Shown one piece after another: positions 51,155 through 64,000 of a stretch of DNA of 64,000 nt (positions are counted from its first letter, which is position 1; every line of letters begins with the position of its first letter). The notes beneath the pieces were generated by a model. It ran no database searches, was not told the DNA's origin, and saw only the letters and a program-made list of their open reading frames with translations. Source of the stretch: Hyphomicrobium sp. (GTDB lineage: Bacteria; Pseudomonadota; Alphaproteobacteria; Rhizobiales; Hyphomicrobiaceae); NCBI RefSeq assembly GCF_019744875.1, contig NZ_JAIETU010000002.1, positions 1,178,001 to 1,242,000 on the forward strand, read 5' to 3'. Position numbers and translations under genes: made by a program.

Positions 51155-52891
51155 TTACTTGACTTCGATCGGGCCGAGATCGACGTCGCCGGCGCGTGCG
51201 ACGCCGTTGCGGTCGGCAGGCGCGTCCGCGAGGATCTTGCCGGCTCCGACAGTGGGCGAGTCTCCGGTCGGCGTGAAGTCGTTCGGGCTGCCGCCGACTG
51301 CGGACGGAAACTTGGCGAACCAGCCGGCGCTGAAATCGTCGCGCGCCGCCTCCTCGCTCCCCGGCTCGCGCCCTTCAATCTTGCCCGAGACATAGAGATT
51401 GCCGCGATAGACATTGTCGCCGGCGGTCTCATCGACCTCCATCAACAACGCCTCGGGATTGGCCGCGACAGTGCCGCCGTCGATCGTGACGCCCACCAGC
51501 ACGTTGTTGGCGAACAGATTGCGGGTGGAATGCACGGAAAACTGCACGCCATGCTTGCCCGTGGTGATGAACAGATTGTGCAGCACCTTGTTGTCGCTCG
51601 ATCCGAGCTTGGGATTGTCCGTCTCCTGCCAGAAGCTCACGTTGTGGCGCGCTTGCGGACCGAACACGTTGTTGCGCACGACGCTGCGGCGAACGCTGGT
51701 GAAGTTCGGACCGGCCGACGCACCATCGTGGAAGTAGTTGCCTTCGACCAGGAAGTAGTCGCTCGCGCCGCGCCCTCCCTCGCCTTCGCCCGCATACGCG
51801 TCACAGCGGGCGTCGTCGTAGGGGATGCCTTCGTCGGCGCATGTGGAGGCCGGATCGGCGTTGATCTGAAAATCGCTCGACACGTTGCCGTACGTCTCGT
51901 TGAAGCGGACGATGTTCCAGTCGCTGCCGTTGGAGATGTAGATCCCGTGACCGTCGTCCTTTTTGGCGCCGAACCCGAGATTGGCTTCCCAGACGTTCCA
52001 GTCCGACTGGCCGGAGAAGAACGGGTCGCGATCCTGGTCGTTGCCGGTGGAGCGGAGAACCGCGATGCCGCGTGAGTGCTGGCTGGCGTCGTAGCCTTCG
52101 CCGACAATGCGGACGCCGTACTTTCCGCCCGTCATGTGGAATCCATCGATGGCGACGTAGTCGGCGGCTTCGAGGTTGAAGCAGCTCGCACGTCCGCTCT
52201 TGCAGCACGTCATCGAGACGCCGATGGATTTGTCGTCGTTGCGCTCCGCATAGAGCACGACGGGCTCATCGTAGGTGCCGCCGGTTTCCTTGGTGAAGTT
52301 GAAGCACGCATCGTACTTGCCGCGCAGAAAGTGGATCTTGGTGCCGGGCGCGGCGGCCAGTACGGCGTCTTTCGCGGCCGACGGCGTTTCGCGGCTCGCG
52401 CCGTCGCCCCGTCCGTCCGGGCTCACGAAGACCGTCTTTGCGGGTTTCCACGAGGGGTCGGTATAGTAGCGATTGAACTGCTCGGTGAAGCCCATGAACT
52501 TGGCCCCGCGCGCGACGGCAGGCTTGCCCGGGACGACGGCGGGCGCGCCGACTGCTTCGTCTTCCGAATTCGCGGGCGTTGCGGGTGTTTCTTTTTTTGC
52601 CTTCGGCTGTGCGGCCGTGGGCGCTGGCGTGGGCTCGGGCCCACCTTCCTCGAGCTTCTTCACATAGGCGCGCGCCAGATTGGACAGGAAGCCCTCGGGA
52701 TAGCTTTCTAGAAACGCATTCCAGCCCTCGATGGTGCCGAGCTCCTTGGCGGCGTCGAAGGCCTCCTTGGCGGGAACCTCGGTTTGCTGGGCGAGTGCCT
52801 CCGTCCCAAGAGCGGGCACGCCCAGAAGCGGCGGCGCCAGGAGCGAGACGGCGACAGCGAGGCCCGTGGCAGCAAGGCGGCTCATGTTCAT
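51155..52891 (-). CDS. Secreted right-handed parallel beta-helix protein
   Basis: 578 residues from the ATG at 52891; the earlier start at 52945 gives a poorer signal peptide. A signal peptide (MNMSRLAATGLAVAVSLL, then ALAQQ) is followed by a helical repeat-like segment (AKELGTIEGWNAFLESYPEG), a Pro/Ala/Lys linker and then a pectate-lyase-like beta-helix. Its typical features are VFVSPDGRGDGASRETPSAA, LRGKYDACFNFTKETGGTYD, YVAIDGFHMTGGKYGVRIVG, NGSDWNIVRFNETYG, VEGNYFHDG, SVVRNNVFG and NLFANNVLVG. Such proteins bind or cleave polysaccharides; substrate and activity are unknown. Confidence 0.82.
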   Translation of the reverse strand: MNMSRLAATGLAVAVSLLAPPLLGVPALGTEALAQQTEVPAKEAFDAAKELGTIEGWNAFLESYPEGFLSNLARAYVKKLEEGGPEPTPAPTAAQPKAKKETPATPANSEDEAVGAPAVVPGKPAVARGAKFMGFTEQFNRYYTDPSWKPAKTVFVSPDGRGDGASRETPSAAKDAVLAAAPGTKIHFLRGKYDACFNFTKETGGTYDEPVVLYAERNDDKSIGVSMTCCKSGRASCFNLEAADYVAIDGFHMTGGKYGVRIVGEGYDASQHSRGIAVLRSTGNDQDRDPFFSGQSDWNVWEANLGFGAKKDDGHGIYISNGSDWNIVRFNETYGNVSSDFQINADPASTCADEGIPYDDARCDAYAGEGEGGRGASDYFLVEGNYFHDGASAGPNFTSVRRSVVRNNVFGPQARHNVSFWQETDNPKLGSSDNKVLHNLFITTGKHGVQFSVHSTRNLFANNVLVGVTIDGGTVAANPEALLMEVDETAGDNVYRGNLYVSGKIEGREPGSEEAARDDFSAGWFAKFPSAVGGSPNDFTPTGDSPTVGAGKILADAPADRNGVARAGDVDLGPIEVK

Positions 52892-53007
52892 CCTATCGGT
52901 TCGGCGCACGCTCGACGTTTTACCGGGAATGGCCCGATCGAACAACGTTCGCTGGCTGACGACCGTTCCGATGGGTTAGGTCCTGCGCCGCTGGTCCCAA
53001 AGCCGTC

Positions 53008-53310
53008 TTACAGATGCGTTTCGACATCCATCCGCTGGTGCAGGATTCGGATGACGTCGATGCCGAAGTCGGTTTCCTTGAAAAACACGAGATGCGATCC
53101 GGCGGCATATTTGAGATAGCCGGCACGGACATGCCCGGCGGAGCGCCCCCTCAAACTGCCGCTCGCCAGCGCCGCCATCACATCGACGATCTTGGAATGG
53201 TAGATGTCAGCCTGCGCCGGTGACCAGTGCTCGGCGGTGTAAAGCCAGATACCTTCAAGGTCGGCGCGTGCCTTTGGCCTGAGCCTGAATTCCCTACCCC
53301 TTTTCGGCAT
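53008..53310 (-). CDS. parE: ParE-type toxin
   Basis: 100 residues. The RelE/ParE superfamily fold is recognisable: [20 protein letters not shown], the middle helix [20 protein letters not shown], and the C-terminal strands [20 protein letters not shown] followed by [10 protein letters not shown], where the conserved arginine precedes the LHxRMD end seen in ParE. ParE toxins poison DNA gyrase. The gene overlaps the antitoxin by 17 bases in antitoxin-first order. Confidence 0.93.
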   Translation of the reverse strand: MPKRGREFRLRPKARADLEGIWLYTAEHWSPAQADIYHSKIVDVMAALASGSLRGRSAGHVRAGYLKYAAGSHLVFFKETDFGIDVIRILHQRMDVETHL

Positions 53311-53545
53311 GGCGAGCGTGCATGTCGGCGAGGAACGCTTTGTTGTCGAACGGCTCCGCGCGCCCGCTCTCTTCGCCTTCGATCAGGGCGTCCCGCAGCG
53401 ACTTGAGTTGGATCTCCCGCTCCTCCAGCAGCCGAAGGCCTGCCCGCACGACTTCGCTGGCCGAGCCATAGCGTCCGCGCGAAACCTGCGCGGCGATGAA
53501 CTGATTGAAATGCTCGCCAAGGGCGATGGACGTCGTCTTGCTCAT
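53294..53545 (-). CDS. parD: ParD-type antitoxin
   Basis: 83 residues. The N-terminal ribbon-helix-helix DNA-binding domain is clear ([40 protein letters not shown]). The acidic C-terminal part ([20 protein letters not shown]) wraps the toxin. GGAGGAG precedes the ATG. It is expected to neutralise ParE and repress its own operon through the palindrome directly upstream. Confidence 0.94.
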   Translation of the reverse strand: MSKTTSIALGEHFNQFIAAQVSRGRYGSASEVVRAGLRLLEEREIQLKSLRDALIEGEESGRAEPFDNKAFLADMHARHAEKG

Positions 53546-53568
53546 CTTCGCAGCTCCTCCCGGTATGT

Positions 53569-53591
53569 ACCAATATATCGTATATATTGGT
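53569..53591 (-). promoter_or_regulatory. parDE operator palindrome
   Basis: ACCAATATAT and ATATATTGGT, perfect 10-base arms with a 3-base centre, 24 bases before the parD start. The TA-rich centre could contain the promoter -10 box, so ParD binding would block transcription, as in other RHH-controlled modules. Confidence 0.82.
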
Positions 53592-53753
53592 AGTAATCAA
53601 ACGGCTTAGCTCGTCGAACCTTAGACGCGGAGCTGGCCGCGGCGCTTTGGGCCAACAGATTGACTTCGAAGGAGATCTCCAGCATAAGACCACCAGCGCG
53701 GCGGGCCGAAGGGTTCGCGGCGTTAAGAGCGCTGCCCGAGGCTCAGGTTGCAA

Positions 53754-53773
53754 TTTCAAGCAACCCCTTGAAA
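53754..53773. promoter_or_regulatory. Inverted repeat upstream of rplU
   Basis: TTTCAAG-N6-CTTGAAA, perfect 7-base arms, about 75 bases before the rplU start. It could be an operator or the top of a leader hairpin; no known L21 leader motif was identified. Confidence 0.35.
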
Positions 53774-53847
53774 GTGTGCGATTAAATTCGCACCGCCACA
53801 GGGCGCGGAGAGACCCAAAGCGCCAAAGCGCGCGGAAAGAGGCATCC

Positions 53848-54159
53848 ATGTACGCTGTCATCAAGACGGGCGGCAAACAGTATCGCGTCGCCAAAGACGA
53901 CGTCATCACTGTCGAGCGGCTCACCGTCGAAGACGGAAAGAAGATCGAATTCACCGAAGTGCTGCTTGTTGGCAGCGGCGCCGACATCAAGGTCGGTTCG
54001 GCCCTTGGTTCGGGCGCGAAAGTGACGGCTGAGCTGGTCGAGCAGACCCGCGGGCCGAAGCTCATCGCCTTCAAGAAGCGCCGCCGCAAGAACTCGCGCC
54101 GCAAGCGCGGTCATCGCCAGGATCTCTCCAAGATCCGCATCGTCGGCATCACGGGCTAA
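53848..54159 (+). CDS. rplU: 50S ribosomal protein L21
   Basis: 103 residues from the ATG at 53848; the frame is open further 5' but the family begins MYAVIKTGGKQYRVAKDDVI. It ends with KLIAFKKRRRKNSRRKRGHR and the QDLSKIRIVGI strand. L21 binds 23S rRNA in the large subunit. It is followed by rpmA after 51 bases, the conserved L21-L27-Obg order. Confidence 0.97.
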   Translation: MYAVIKTGGKQYRVAKDDVITVERLTVEDGKKIEFTEVLLVGSGADIKVGSALGSGAKVTAELVEQTRGPKLIAFKKRRRKNSRRKRGHRQDLSKIRIVGITG

Positions 54160-54210
54160 GGCATTTGTGAGCGCGTCAATCGCTGCTCCAACGAGAAGGA
54201 ACTTAACGTC

Positions 54211-54483
54211 ATGGCACAAAAGAAAGCTGGCGGTTCAACCAAGAACGGCCGCGACTCACATTCGAAGCGCCTCGGCATCAAGCGCTACGGCGGCGAGCAC
54301 GTCATCCCGGGCAACATCCTCTGCCGTCAGCGCGGCACGCAGTGGCACCCCGGCACGGGCGTCGGCATCGGCACCGATCACACCATTTTTGCCGTCGAAG
54401 AGGGCAAGGTGAAGTTCGAGGCCAAGCGCAACGGCCGCATCTATATCTCGGTACTGCCCGAGAAGCTCACGGCAGCCGAATAG
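54211..54483 (+). CDS. rpmA: 50S ribosomal protein L27
   Basis: 90 residues. The N-terminus [20 protein letters not shown], then [20 protein letters not shown] and [20 protein letters not shown] are diagnostic of L27, whose N-terminal tail reaches the peptidyl transferase centre. AAGGA lies upstream of the ATG. A strong terminator follows. Confidence 0.97.
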   Translation: MAQKKAGGSTKNGRDSHSKRLGIKRYGGEHVIPGNILCRQRGTQWHPGTGVGIGTDHTIFAVEEGKVKFEAKRNGRIYISVLPEKLTAAE

Positions 54484-54509
54484 GCTCACCGGATTCTTCC
54501 ATGAGACGA

Positions 54510-54543
54510 GGGGGGATGGGCACCATCCCCCCTTTTTCTTTCT
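54510..54543 (+). terminator. Intrinsic terminator after rpmA
   Basis: Ten-bp stem GGGGGGATGG / CCATCCCCCC, 3-base loop, followed by TTTTTCTTTCT. It separates the ribosomal protein pair from the GNAT-obgE pair. Confidence 0.9.
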
Positions 54544-54585
54544 CGCGACCAACGTAAGCTGACCCTTGCGCTAACACGGGGCTCG

Positions 54586-56159
<1,574 letters not shown>

Positions 56160-56517
56160 GCCTCACAACGTCGAAATCCTTGTGCGTGCACGCCGAGTAA
56201 GGGTTCGCCCTTACGAGGGGACCCGGATTTGCGGCACAGCGCGTTCGATCCCATTTTTGCTGCTCATCGCGCGCACGATAGGAGCGTGCCTGGGCGCCGT
56301 TGCCTGCGGGTGCGGCACCTCATTGTTGTACTCGCGGAGAGGCTTGATGAGGCAACCCGCACTCGAGCGAAAATTCCGGCACAAGTGGAGATAATTCGAT
56401 AACTCCTGCACTGTAACCTATTGAAGTCGAACTCGTCATGATCCACTAATTAACTGTTGCAGAGGGCACTTAGGCGTTGCCCCGCGTACGGTTTTCGGGC
56501 CTTCAGGGGGACTTTTC
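56160..56517. other. Intergenic region between obgE and the L,D-transpeptidase
   Basis: 358 bases. A 7-bp hairpin with a TTCG tetraloop is at 56197-56214 (GTAAGGG / CCCTTAC), possibly the 3' end of the obgE transcript; it has no T-run. The last 130 bases are AT-richer and probably carry the promoter of the next gene. A frame at 56119-56394 is not convincing as a gene. Confidence 0.45.
56197..56214 (+). terminator. TTCG-loop hairpin after obgE
   Basis: Stem of 7 bp closed by a very stable TTCG tetraloop, 38 bases past the obgE stop. Without a following T-run it is more likely a 3'-end stabiliser or a Rho-dependent end than an intrinsic terminator. Confidence 0.4.
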
Positions 56518-58377
56518 GTGCTTTTCCAACTTCCTTCCAATCGCATTGGAAAATCCATTCTGCGCCTTGCGTGCGCATCACTGGCGATTGTCGCCGTCAC
56601 ACAGTTTTCCGCGCCCGAGGCCGCCGCTCAGGAGCGCACGAAGTCCAAGCAGCGCGCTGCCGAAAAGACCGCGAAACCCGCTGCGATCACGACGCAGGGT
56701 CCGCTGACGCTGCTCGTGTCGCTCAATCAGCAGCGCATGTTCGTCTATGACGCGAACGGCATGGTGGTGCAGACGCGCGTGTCGACGGGCAAGCCTGGGC
56801 ACGAGACGCCGAAGGGCATCTACAGCATCATCGAGAAGAAAGAATTCCACGAGTCGAACATCTATCTCGGCGCGAAGATGCCTCACATGCAGCGCCTGAC
56901 GATGACCGGCATTGCGCTGCACGGCGGCGTCATTCCGGGTTATGCCGCGTCCGGCGGCTGCGTGCGCCTGCCTTTCGATTTCGCGCGCCGCTTCTTCAAC
57001 GTCACGGACCTCAACCAGCGCGTCGTGATCGCGCCGGATGTGCAGGCTCCCATCTCGTTCGAGCATGCTGCGCTCTTCTCCGCGCTTCCGTCCGCTGCCC
57101 AGACCGCGGCTCCCGAACGTCGTGCAGACGGCGCGGGCGCAACCGCGCTCAAGGTTGCCGACGTGCTGCTCGGGTCCACGTCCGCTCATGCGGCGACCGG
57201 ACCGGCCGACCGGACGATCGAATCCGCCGCTGAAGCCCGCCGCGTGGAGCGGCAGGCCCTCGTCGACGCGATCCCGCTCGCTGCCGGCACCTACACGGCC
57301 GCGATCGATGCTGAGAAGTCGGCCAAGGTCGCGCTCGCCGATGCGCGCACCGCTGCCAAGGACGCGCGCGGCGTCGCCAACAAGACCGCGCGCGAAGCCA
57401 GCAAGGCAAAGGGCGCGCTCGAGGCTCAGGAACGCAAGCTGAAGCGGATCGTGGCCAGCCTTTCGAAGAACTCCTCCAAGATGCGCGCCGACAGGCTCGC
57501 AGAGCTGCAGGCCGAGGAAGCCACAGAGCGCGCGCGTATCGCCCCGCAGACCGAAGAGGCCAATCGCGCAGCAGAAGCCGCCGACGCTGCCGCCAACGCC
57601 GCGAAGGTCGCCGACGCTGCCGCCGACGCCGCGCAGGACGCCCTCAAAACCGCGAAGGCCGAGGTCAAGACCACCGCCAATGCGGAAGCGGCTGCCAAGA
57701 AGGCCGTCGCAGCTTTCGATCGCCGTGAAGCCACCCGTTCGTATCCTGTCTCGGTGTTCGTCAGCTCGGCGACCGGCATGGTGCACATCCGCCAGGGCTT
57801 CGAGCGCATCATCGACGCGCAGGTCACGATCGACAATCCGAGCGTGCCGCTGGACACGTTTGTTTACACTGCGCTCGACTGGCAGGATCCGAGCAAGACC
57901 GGCCTCAAGTGGGCCGCAACGGAAGTCAACGAGTACTCGACGCGCATGAGCAGCCTCGATGCGGGCGATGAGCCGGGCCGCAAGAAGCGCAAGGCTGCGC
58001 CGCAGGAAGTTGCCGCGCCGCCCGCTTCCGACGCCGAGAAGGCCAAGCGCACGCTGGACCGCATCAAGTTCCCGAAGGAGGTCAGCGACCTCATCGCGGA
58101 AGTCGTGAAGCCCGGCTCGACGCTGATCGTTTCGAGCTACGACATGGCGCGCAGCGAAACGCGTTACGCCGGCACCGACTTCGTGGTTCAGATGCCTGAG
58201 GTCGTCGCCAAGATTTCGAAGCCGACGCCGCGGCCGCCTGTGCAGGTGGTCGAGGATGACAGCAGCAGCGGCGGCTGCTTCTTCTTCTGCGGCTCGTCGT
58301 CTTCGTCCTCGTCGTCGAGCAAGGCCGCGAAGCGGGCCAAGCAGCGGGGCAACTCGTCCAAGTCGACCGTCTGGTAG
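56518..58377 (+). CDS. L,D-transpeptidase (YkuD/ErfK family) with coiled-coil extension
   Basis: 619 residues starting at a GTG (56518, GGGGG upstream), with a signal peptide (ILRLACASLAIVAVTQFSA, ending AAAQE). The YkuD domain (about residues 55-180) contains LLVSLNQQRMFVYDANGMVV, STGKPGHETPKGIYSI and the catalytic block ALHGGVIPGYAASGGCVRLP. L,D-transpeptidases crosslink peptidoglycan or attach proteins to it. After it comes an Ala/Lys/Glu-rich predicted coiled coil (about 230-400), a beta-rich segment (VFVSSATGMVHIRQGFERII) and a Cys/Ser-rich tail with FFFC and a run of nine serines. The canonical SHGC motif is SGGC here. Confidence 0.88.
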   Translation: MLFQLPSNRIGKSILRLACASLAIVAVTQFSAPEAAAQERTKSKQRAAEKTAKPAAITTQGPLTLLVSLNQQRMFVYDANGMVVQTRVSTGKPGHETPKGIYSIIEKKEFHESNIYLGAKMPHMQRLTMTGIALHGGVIPGYAASGGCVRLPFDFARRFFNVTDLNQRVVIAPDVQAPISFEHAALFSALPSAAQTAAPERRADGAGATALKVADVLLGSTSAHAATGPADRTIESAAEARRVERQALVDAIPLAAGTYTAAIDAEKSAKVALADARTAAKDARGVANKTAREASKAKGALEAQERKLKRIVASLSKNSSKMRADRLAELQAEEATERARIAPQTEEANRAAEAADAAANAAKVADAAADAAQDALKTAKAEVKTTANAEAAAKKAVAAFDRREATRSYPVSVFVSSATGMVHIRQGFERIIDAQVTIDNPSVPLDTFVYTALDWQDPSKTGLKWAATEVNEYSTRMSSLDAGDEPGRKKRKAAPQEVAAPPASDAEKAKRTLDRIKFPKEVSDLIAEVVKPGSTLIVSSYDMARSETRYAGTDFVVQMPEVVAKISKPTPRPPVQVVEDDSSSGGCFFFCGSSSSSSSSSKAAKRAKQRGNSSKSTVW

Positions 58378-58411
58378 GACATCACTCAGGACGCTCTCTG
58401 GCACTAAACAA

Positions 58412-58444
58412 AAAGCCCGGCCACGCACTGCGTGGCCGGGCTTT
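58412..58444. terminator. Bidirectional terminator after the L,D-transpeptidase
   Basis: AAAGCCCGGCCACG and CGTGGCCGGGCTTT, 14-bp perfect stem with a 5-base loop; A-run on one side and T-run on the other, so it can serve both convergent genes. Confidence 0.85.
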
Positions 58445-58488
58445 CGATTTGGTTTGAAGGCCTTGGCTTCGCCGGCGACGCGAGGGCT

Positions 58489-58896
58489 TCAGATGTCCTG
58501 GTCTTGCGCCGTCGTCTGCAGCGACCCGAGCACCGTGCCGCTCCAGCGCTCGACCTTCTCGGGCAGGAACACGAAGCTCTGGAGCTTGTAGACCAGCCCG
58601 TCCTTCATCACGGTCTGCTCACTTCCCGGGATCGCTTGCACCGGCAGATAGGGTGCGCAGGACGCCTTGGCGATCTGCTTGTTCACGGCGTTCGCAGCCA
58701 TGATTTCGTTCTCGCCGCGCGCCTTGAAGTTCAGAAATGCAATCTGATCGGCCTTGGCATCGCAGAAGTATCCGCGAACCGTCTCGGCCTGATCGCTGGC
58801 GGCAGACGCGCCATGAGCCGCGCCCAGCGCGACGATGACCGCCGCAAGCGCCACCTTCTTCAGAGAGAAACCAACAGAACCGTCGCCTTCGGGCAT
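58489..58896 (-). CDS. Secreted protein of unknown function
   Basis: 135 residues from the ATG at 58896 (GGAGG upstream); an in-frame start at 58950 is less likely. It has a signal peptide (LKKVALAAVIVALGAAHGA, ending ASA). The mature part starts SDQAETVRGYFCDAKADQIA and continues with GENEIMAANAVNKQIAKASC and YKLQSFVFLPEKVERWSGTV. Two cysteines may form a disulfide. Not recognised. Confidence 0.7.
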   Translation of the reverse strand: MPEGDGSVGFSLKKVALAAVIVALGAAHGASAASDQAETVRGYFCDAKADQIAFLNFKARGENEIMAANAVNKQIAKASCAPYLPVQAIPGSEQTVMKDGLVYKLQSFVFLPEKVERWSGTVLGSLQTTAQDQDI

Positions 58897-59070
58897 GAGG
58901 ACCTCCAAGGGTTCGAGACGGACGGCGCGCGCGTCGCCGCGTGTGCCCAACCGAACGAATCCGTCCCTTAAGTCCGCGTGTTCTTATTTTTCCCGATAGG
59001 CTAAGTGAAGAGTTGCAATGTCACAAGACATTTATCTGGGATTTACCCGGGCACTATTGGCAATGCGTCG

Positions 59071-59727
59071 TCAGGCAATATCGTTCGACTTGCGTAGACC
59101 GCCCATGGCGACGGCGAGAAACAGACCGGCGATGAAGCCGCCGACGTGGGCCATGTAAGCCACCCCGCCTTGCTCCGTTTGCGCCGTGTCGGCGATGGAT
59201 CCCACGCCACTGACGAGCTGCAGCGCGACCCAAAGGCCGAGCACGATGAATGCCGGCATGGCGACCACCTGCCTGCCAAGCAGGACGTTGACGCGCGCCT
59301 TGGGGAACATCAGGAGGTAGGCGCCCAGCACGCCCGCGATGGCGCCGGAGGCCCCGACGTTCGGAATGGCGGACTCGGGGTTTACGGCGAACTGGGCGAA
59401 TGTCGCAGCGAGGCCAGCCACGAGGTAAAACAGCAGGAAGCGGACGGAGCCGAACCTGTCTTCGACGTTGTCTCCGAAAATCCAGAGATAGAGCATATTG
59501 CCGCCGAGGTGCATCCATCCGCCGTGCATGAACATGGCGGTGATGAGGGTCGAGACATCGGCTCCAGGATCGTTCGAGAAGCGCGCCGGTATGAAGGCCC
59601 ACTTGGTGACGAACGCGTCGCCTCGCTGCAGCTCGATCAGGAACACAGCGACGTTGATCGCGATCAACGCAAAGGTGACGACGGGCGTACCGCGTCGCGC
59701 GCTGTTGTCGTCACCAATCGGAAACAT
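59071..59727 (-). CDS. Rhomboid-family intramembrane serine protease
   Basis: 218 residues from the ATG at 59727 (GAGGAGC upstream). Six helices; the rhomboid catalytic dyad is Ser in VGASGAIAGVLGAYLL and His in YMAHVGGFIAGLFLA. MFMHGGWMHLGGNMLYLWIF and FGDNVEDRFG are the family's L1 region. It cleaves membrane proteins within the bilayer; the substrate is unknown. Confidence 0.93.
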   Translation of the reverse strand: MFPIGDDNSARRGTPVVTFALIAINVAVFLIELQRGDAFVTKWAFIPARFSNDPGADVSTLITAMFMHGGWMHLGGNMLYLWIFGDNVEDRFGSVRFLLFYLVAGLAATFAQFAVNPESAIPNVGASGAIAGVLGAYLLMFPKARVNVLLGRQVVAMPAFIVLGLWVALQLVSGVGSIADTAQTEQGGVAYMAHVGGFIAGLFLAVAMGGLRKSNDIA

Positions 59728-59742
59728 GGGCGCTCCTCGCAA

Positions 59743-60024
59743 ATCTGGTCGATGGCTGCGGCAGCGTGCATCCGGGAGAAGTTTCCCGGCCAGCGCGCAA
59801 ATGAATCACGATTCACGACGAGAAATAAGGGACGTTCGGACGTTATGAGGCCCGGTGCGGCCCGCGCGGCACATTCCGCGCGCAAAACCGTTGCAGGCTG
59901 AATTCCAGCATGCGGAAAGAAGGCGCATAGGCCGTTGTTTTTAGGCCACAATTATTTTCCTGCACGATCTTCGTGCAGCAAATCGACATGCGGCAACTTC
60001 GGGCAGCGTCGAGGGTGTGGGTAT
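59743..60024. other. Intergenic region, nothing recognised
   Basis: 282 bases between two minus-strand genes. No gene, RNA or clear repeat seen; the promoter of the rhomboid gene probably lies near 59750-59850. Confidence 0.35.
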
Positions 60025-60756
60025 CTAGGCCCGGCAGGCGCGCGCACGGGGGAGGCGTGCCGGCTCGCAGAGACCGCGGCGGATGGTTTCGCGCATGGTA
60101 CCGAAGTGTGTCGCGTCGATGCGAATGACCTCCGCGTCCGGAACGCGTTTGGTCACGGCCGCGATAAGCCCTTCGCGGCGCGCCTCGGGCAGCAACTCGT
60201 CCTGAAGGCCGATCACGAACCGGCTGCCGGGGGCGAGATTGTCGAGGTGATCGATCGTGTGATGGCCCTCGAGCGCACGCGTGAAATCGGAGACGCGGTA
60301 GCCCTTTTCCTCGGCGTGCGCCCTGACGTGGCGCGAGGCCGGGCTTTCCCACAACGTGAGATCGCCGCGGTCTGCCGAGGCCACGGAGCACAGCCTAGCG
60401 CCGATGCGGTTGGCGAACATGGTCGCGGCGGCATTGCCGATGCTGAGACCCACCACCTGAAGCTGATCGGACGTGAGGTGCGAGCGCTCGAAGCTGCGCG
60501 TGGCGTCGTCCACCACCGCATGAAGCGCGCGGATGCACATCTCGGGCTCGGAGCTCACGATTGCGCGGGGCATCTCATAGCAGGCGAGATAGTTTTCAGG
60601 GACGATACGACGCGCCATTGCGAGCCGATAGGGCATGCACCACGGCAAAAAGACGATCGTGGTCGCGCCCGGATCGCCTTCGATACGCTGGAACGCCGTG
60701 CACGCGTCGCCGGCCGAACGTTCCCTCAACTCGCCGTCGCTCACTAAATGCAGCAT
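60025..60756 (-). CDS. Alpha/beta-hydrolase-fold protein
   Basis: 243 residues from the ATG at 60756 (a GTG at 60765 would add three). A cytoplasmic protein with a plausible serine-hydrolase triad: nucleophile in VVGLSIGNAAATMFANRIG, Asp in FVIGLQDELLPEARREG and His in IRIDATHFGTMRET. The N-terminal strand reads TTIVFLPWCMPYRLAMARRI. The family within this fold and the substrate are not clear; the GLSIG elbow differs from the usual GxSxG only in details. Confidence 0.65.
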   Translation of the reverse strand: MLHLVSDGELRERSAGDACTAFQRIEGDPGATTIVFLPWCMPYRLAMARRIVPENYLACYEMPRAIVSSEPEMCIRALHAVVDDATRSFERSHLTSDQLQVVGLSIGNAAATMFANRIGARLCSVASADRGDLTLWESPASRHVRAHAEEKGYRVSDFTRALEGHHTIDHLDNLAPGSRFVIGLQDELLPEARREGLIAAVTKRVPDAEVIRIDATHFGTMRETIRRGLCEPARLPRARACRA

Positions 60757-60817
60757 GGCCCTCACAACGCATTACGCACCGCAATAGTTCCGGTGTCCGG
60801 GGAGGGGGACTTATCAA

Positions 60818-64000
<3,183 letters not shown>

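Overview
The window is chromosomal DNA of a GC-rich alphaproteobacterium that assimilates one-carbon compounds by the serine cycle. The evidence is a contiguous sga-mcl-mtkA-mtkB-ppc cluster, a separate ftfL, an alphaproteobacterial SspB, and a circularly permuted two-piece tmRNA gene. Gene content and order suggest Hyphomicrobiales, most likely Hyphomicrobium or a close relative. That genus call is inference from gene content; no 16S rRNA gene is present. Both ends cut through genes: fumC on the left and dnaE on the right. I found no rRNA, tRNA, insertion sequence, prophage or CRISPR array.

Layout. 0-4.3 kb: the start of fumC, a CSS-EAL cyclic-di-GMP phosphodiesterase, three small envelope proteins and sspB. 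4.35-4.7 kb: the ssrA (tmRNA) gene, directly upstream of sspB. 4.8-7.5 kb: a CPBP protease, then thyA and folA separated by a lower-GC lipoprotein gene. 7.7-13.6 kb: hflK-hflC-DUF2065-degP (membrane protein quality control), then psd-pssA (phosphatidylethanolamine synthesis). 13.8-18.6 kb: a four-helix membrane protein facing a soluble histidine kinase and a HerA-like ATPase. 18.8-23.7 kb: an orphan TRAP-type binding protein, mscL, a DUF4212/sodium-solute symporter pair and proline iminopeptidase.

23.8-32.5 kb is the metabolic core: a LuxR-type regulator with a degenerate receiver, then sga, malyl-CoA lyase, malate thiokinase and PEP carboxylase, closed by a strong terminator. With ftfL (37.5-39.2 kb) these supply formate activation, glyoxylate amination, PEP carboxylation and malyl-CoA cleavage. 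The other serine-cycle genes (glyA, hprA, gck, eno, mdh) and mtdA/fch are not in the window.

32.5-36 kb: a dctPQM TRAP transporter interrupted by a DUF1428 gene. 36-46 kb: prmB, a 2TM protein, an NTN-hydrolase-like protein, a PQQ dehydrogenase-like protein, a PspC protein, a lipid kinase and a sulfatase-fold membrane enzyme. 46-53 kb: an RlpA-like protein, a large periplasmic protein with a possible cysteine-peptidase fold, an ABC-F ATPase and a parallel beta-helix protein. 53-56.2 kb: a parDE toxin-antitoxin module with a near-perfect palindromic operator, then rplU-rpmA-(GNAT)-obgE. 56.5-64 kb: an L,D-transpeptidase, a rhomboid protease, an alpha/beta hydrolase and dnaE.

No single locus is clearly a new system. 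The best leads are the ssrA-sspB pairing, the histidine kinase-HerA operon with its facing membrane protein, the degenerate regulator beside the serine-cycle genes, the PQQ protein with a changed catalytic site, and the periplasmic protein at 47-49 kb.
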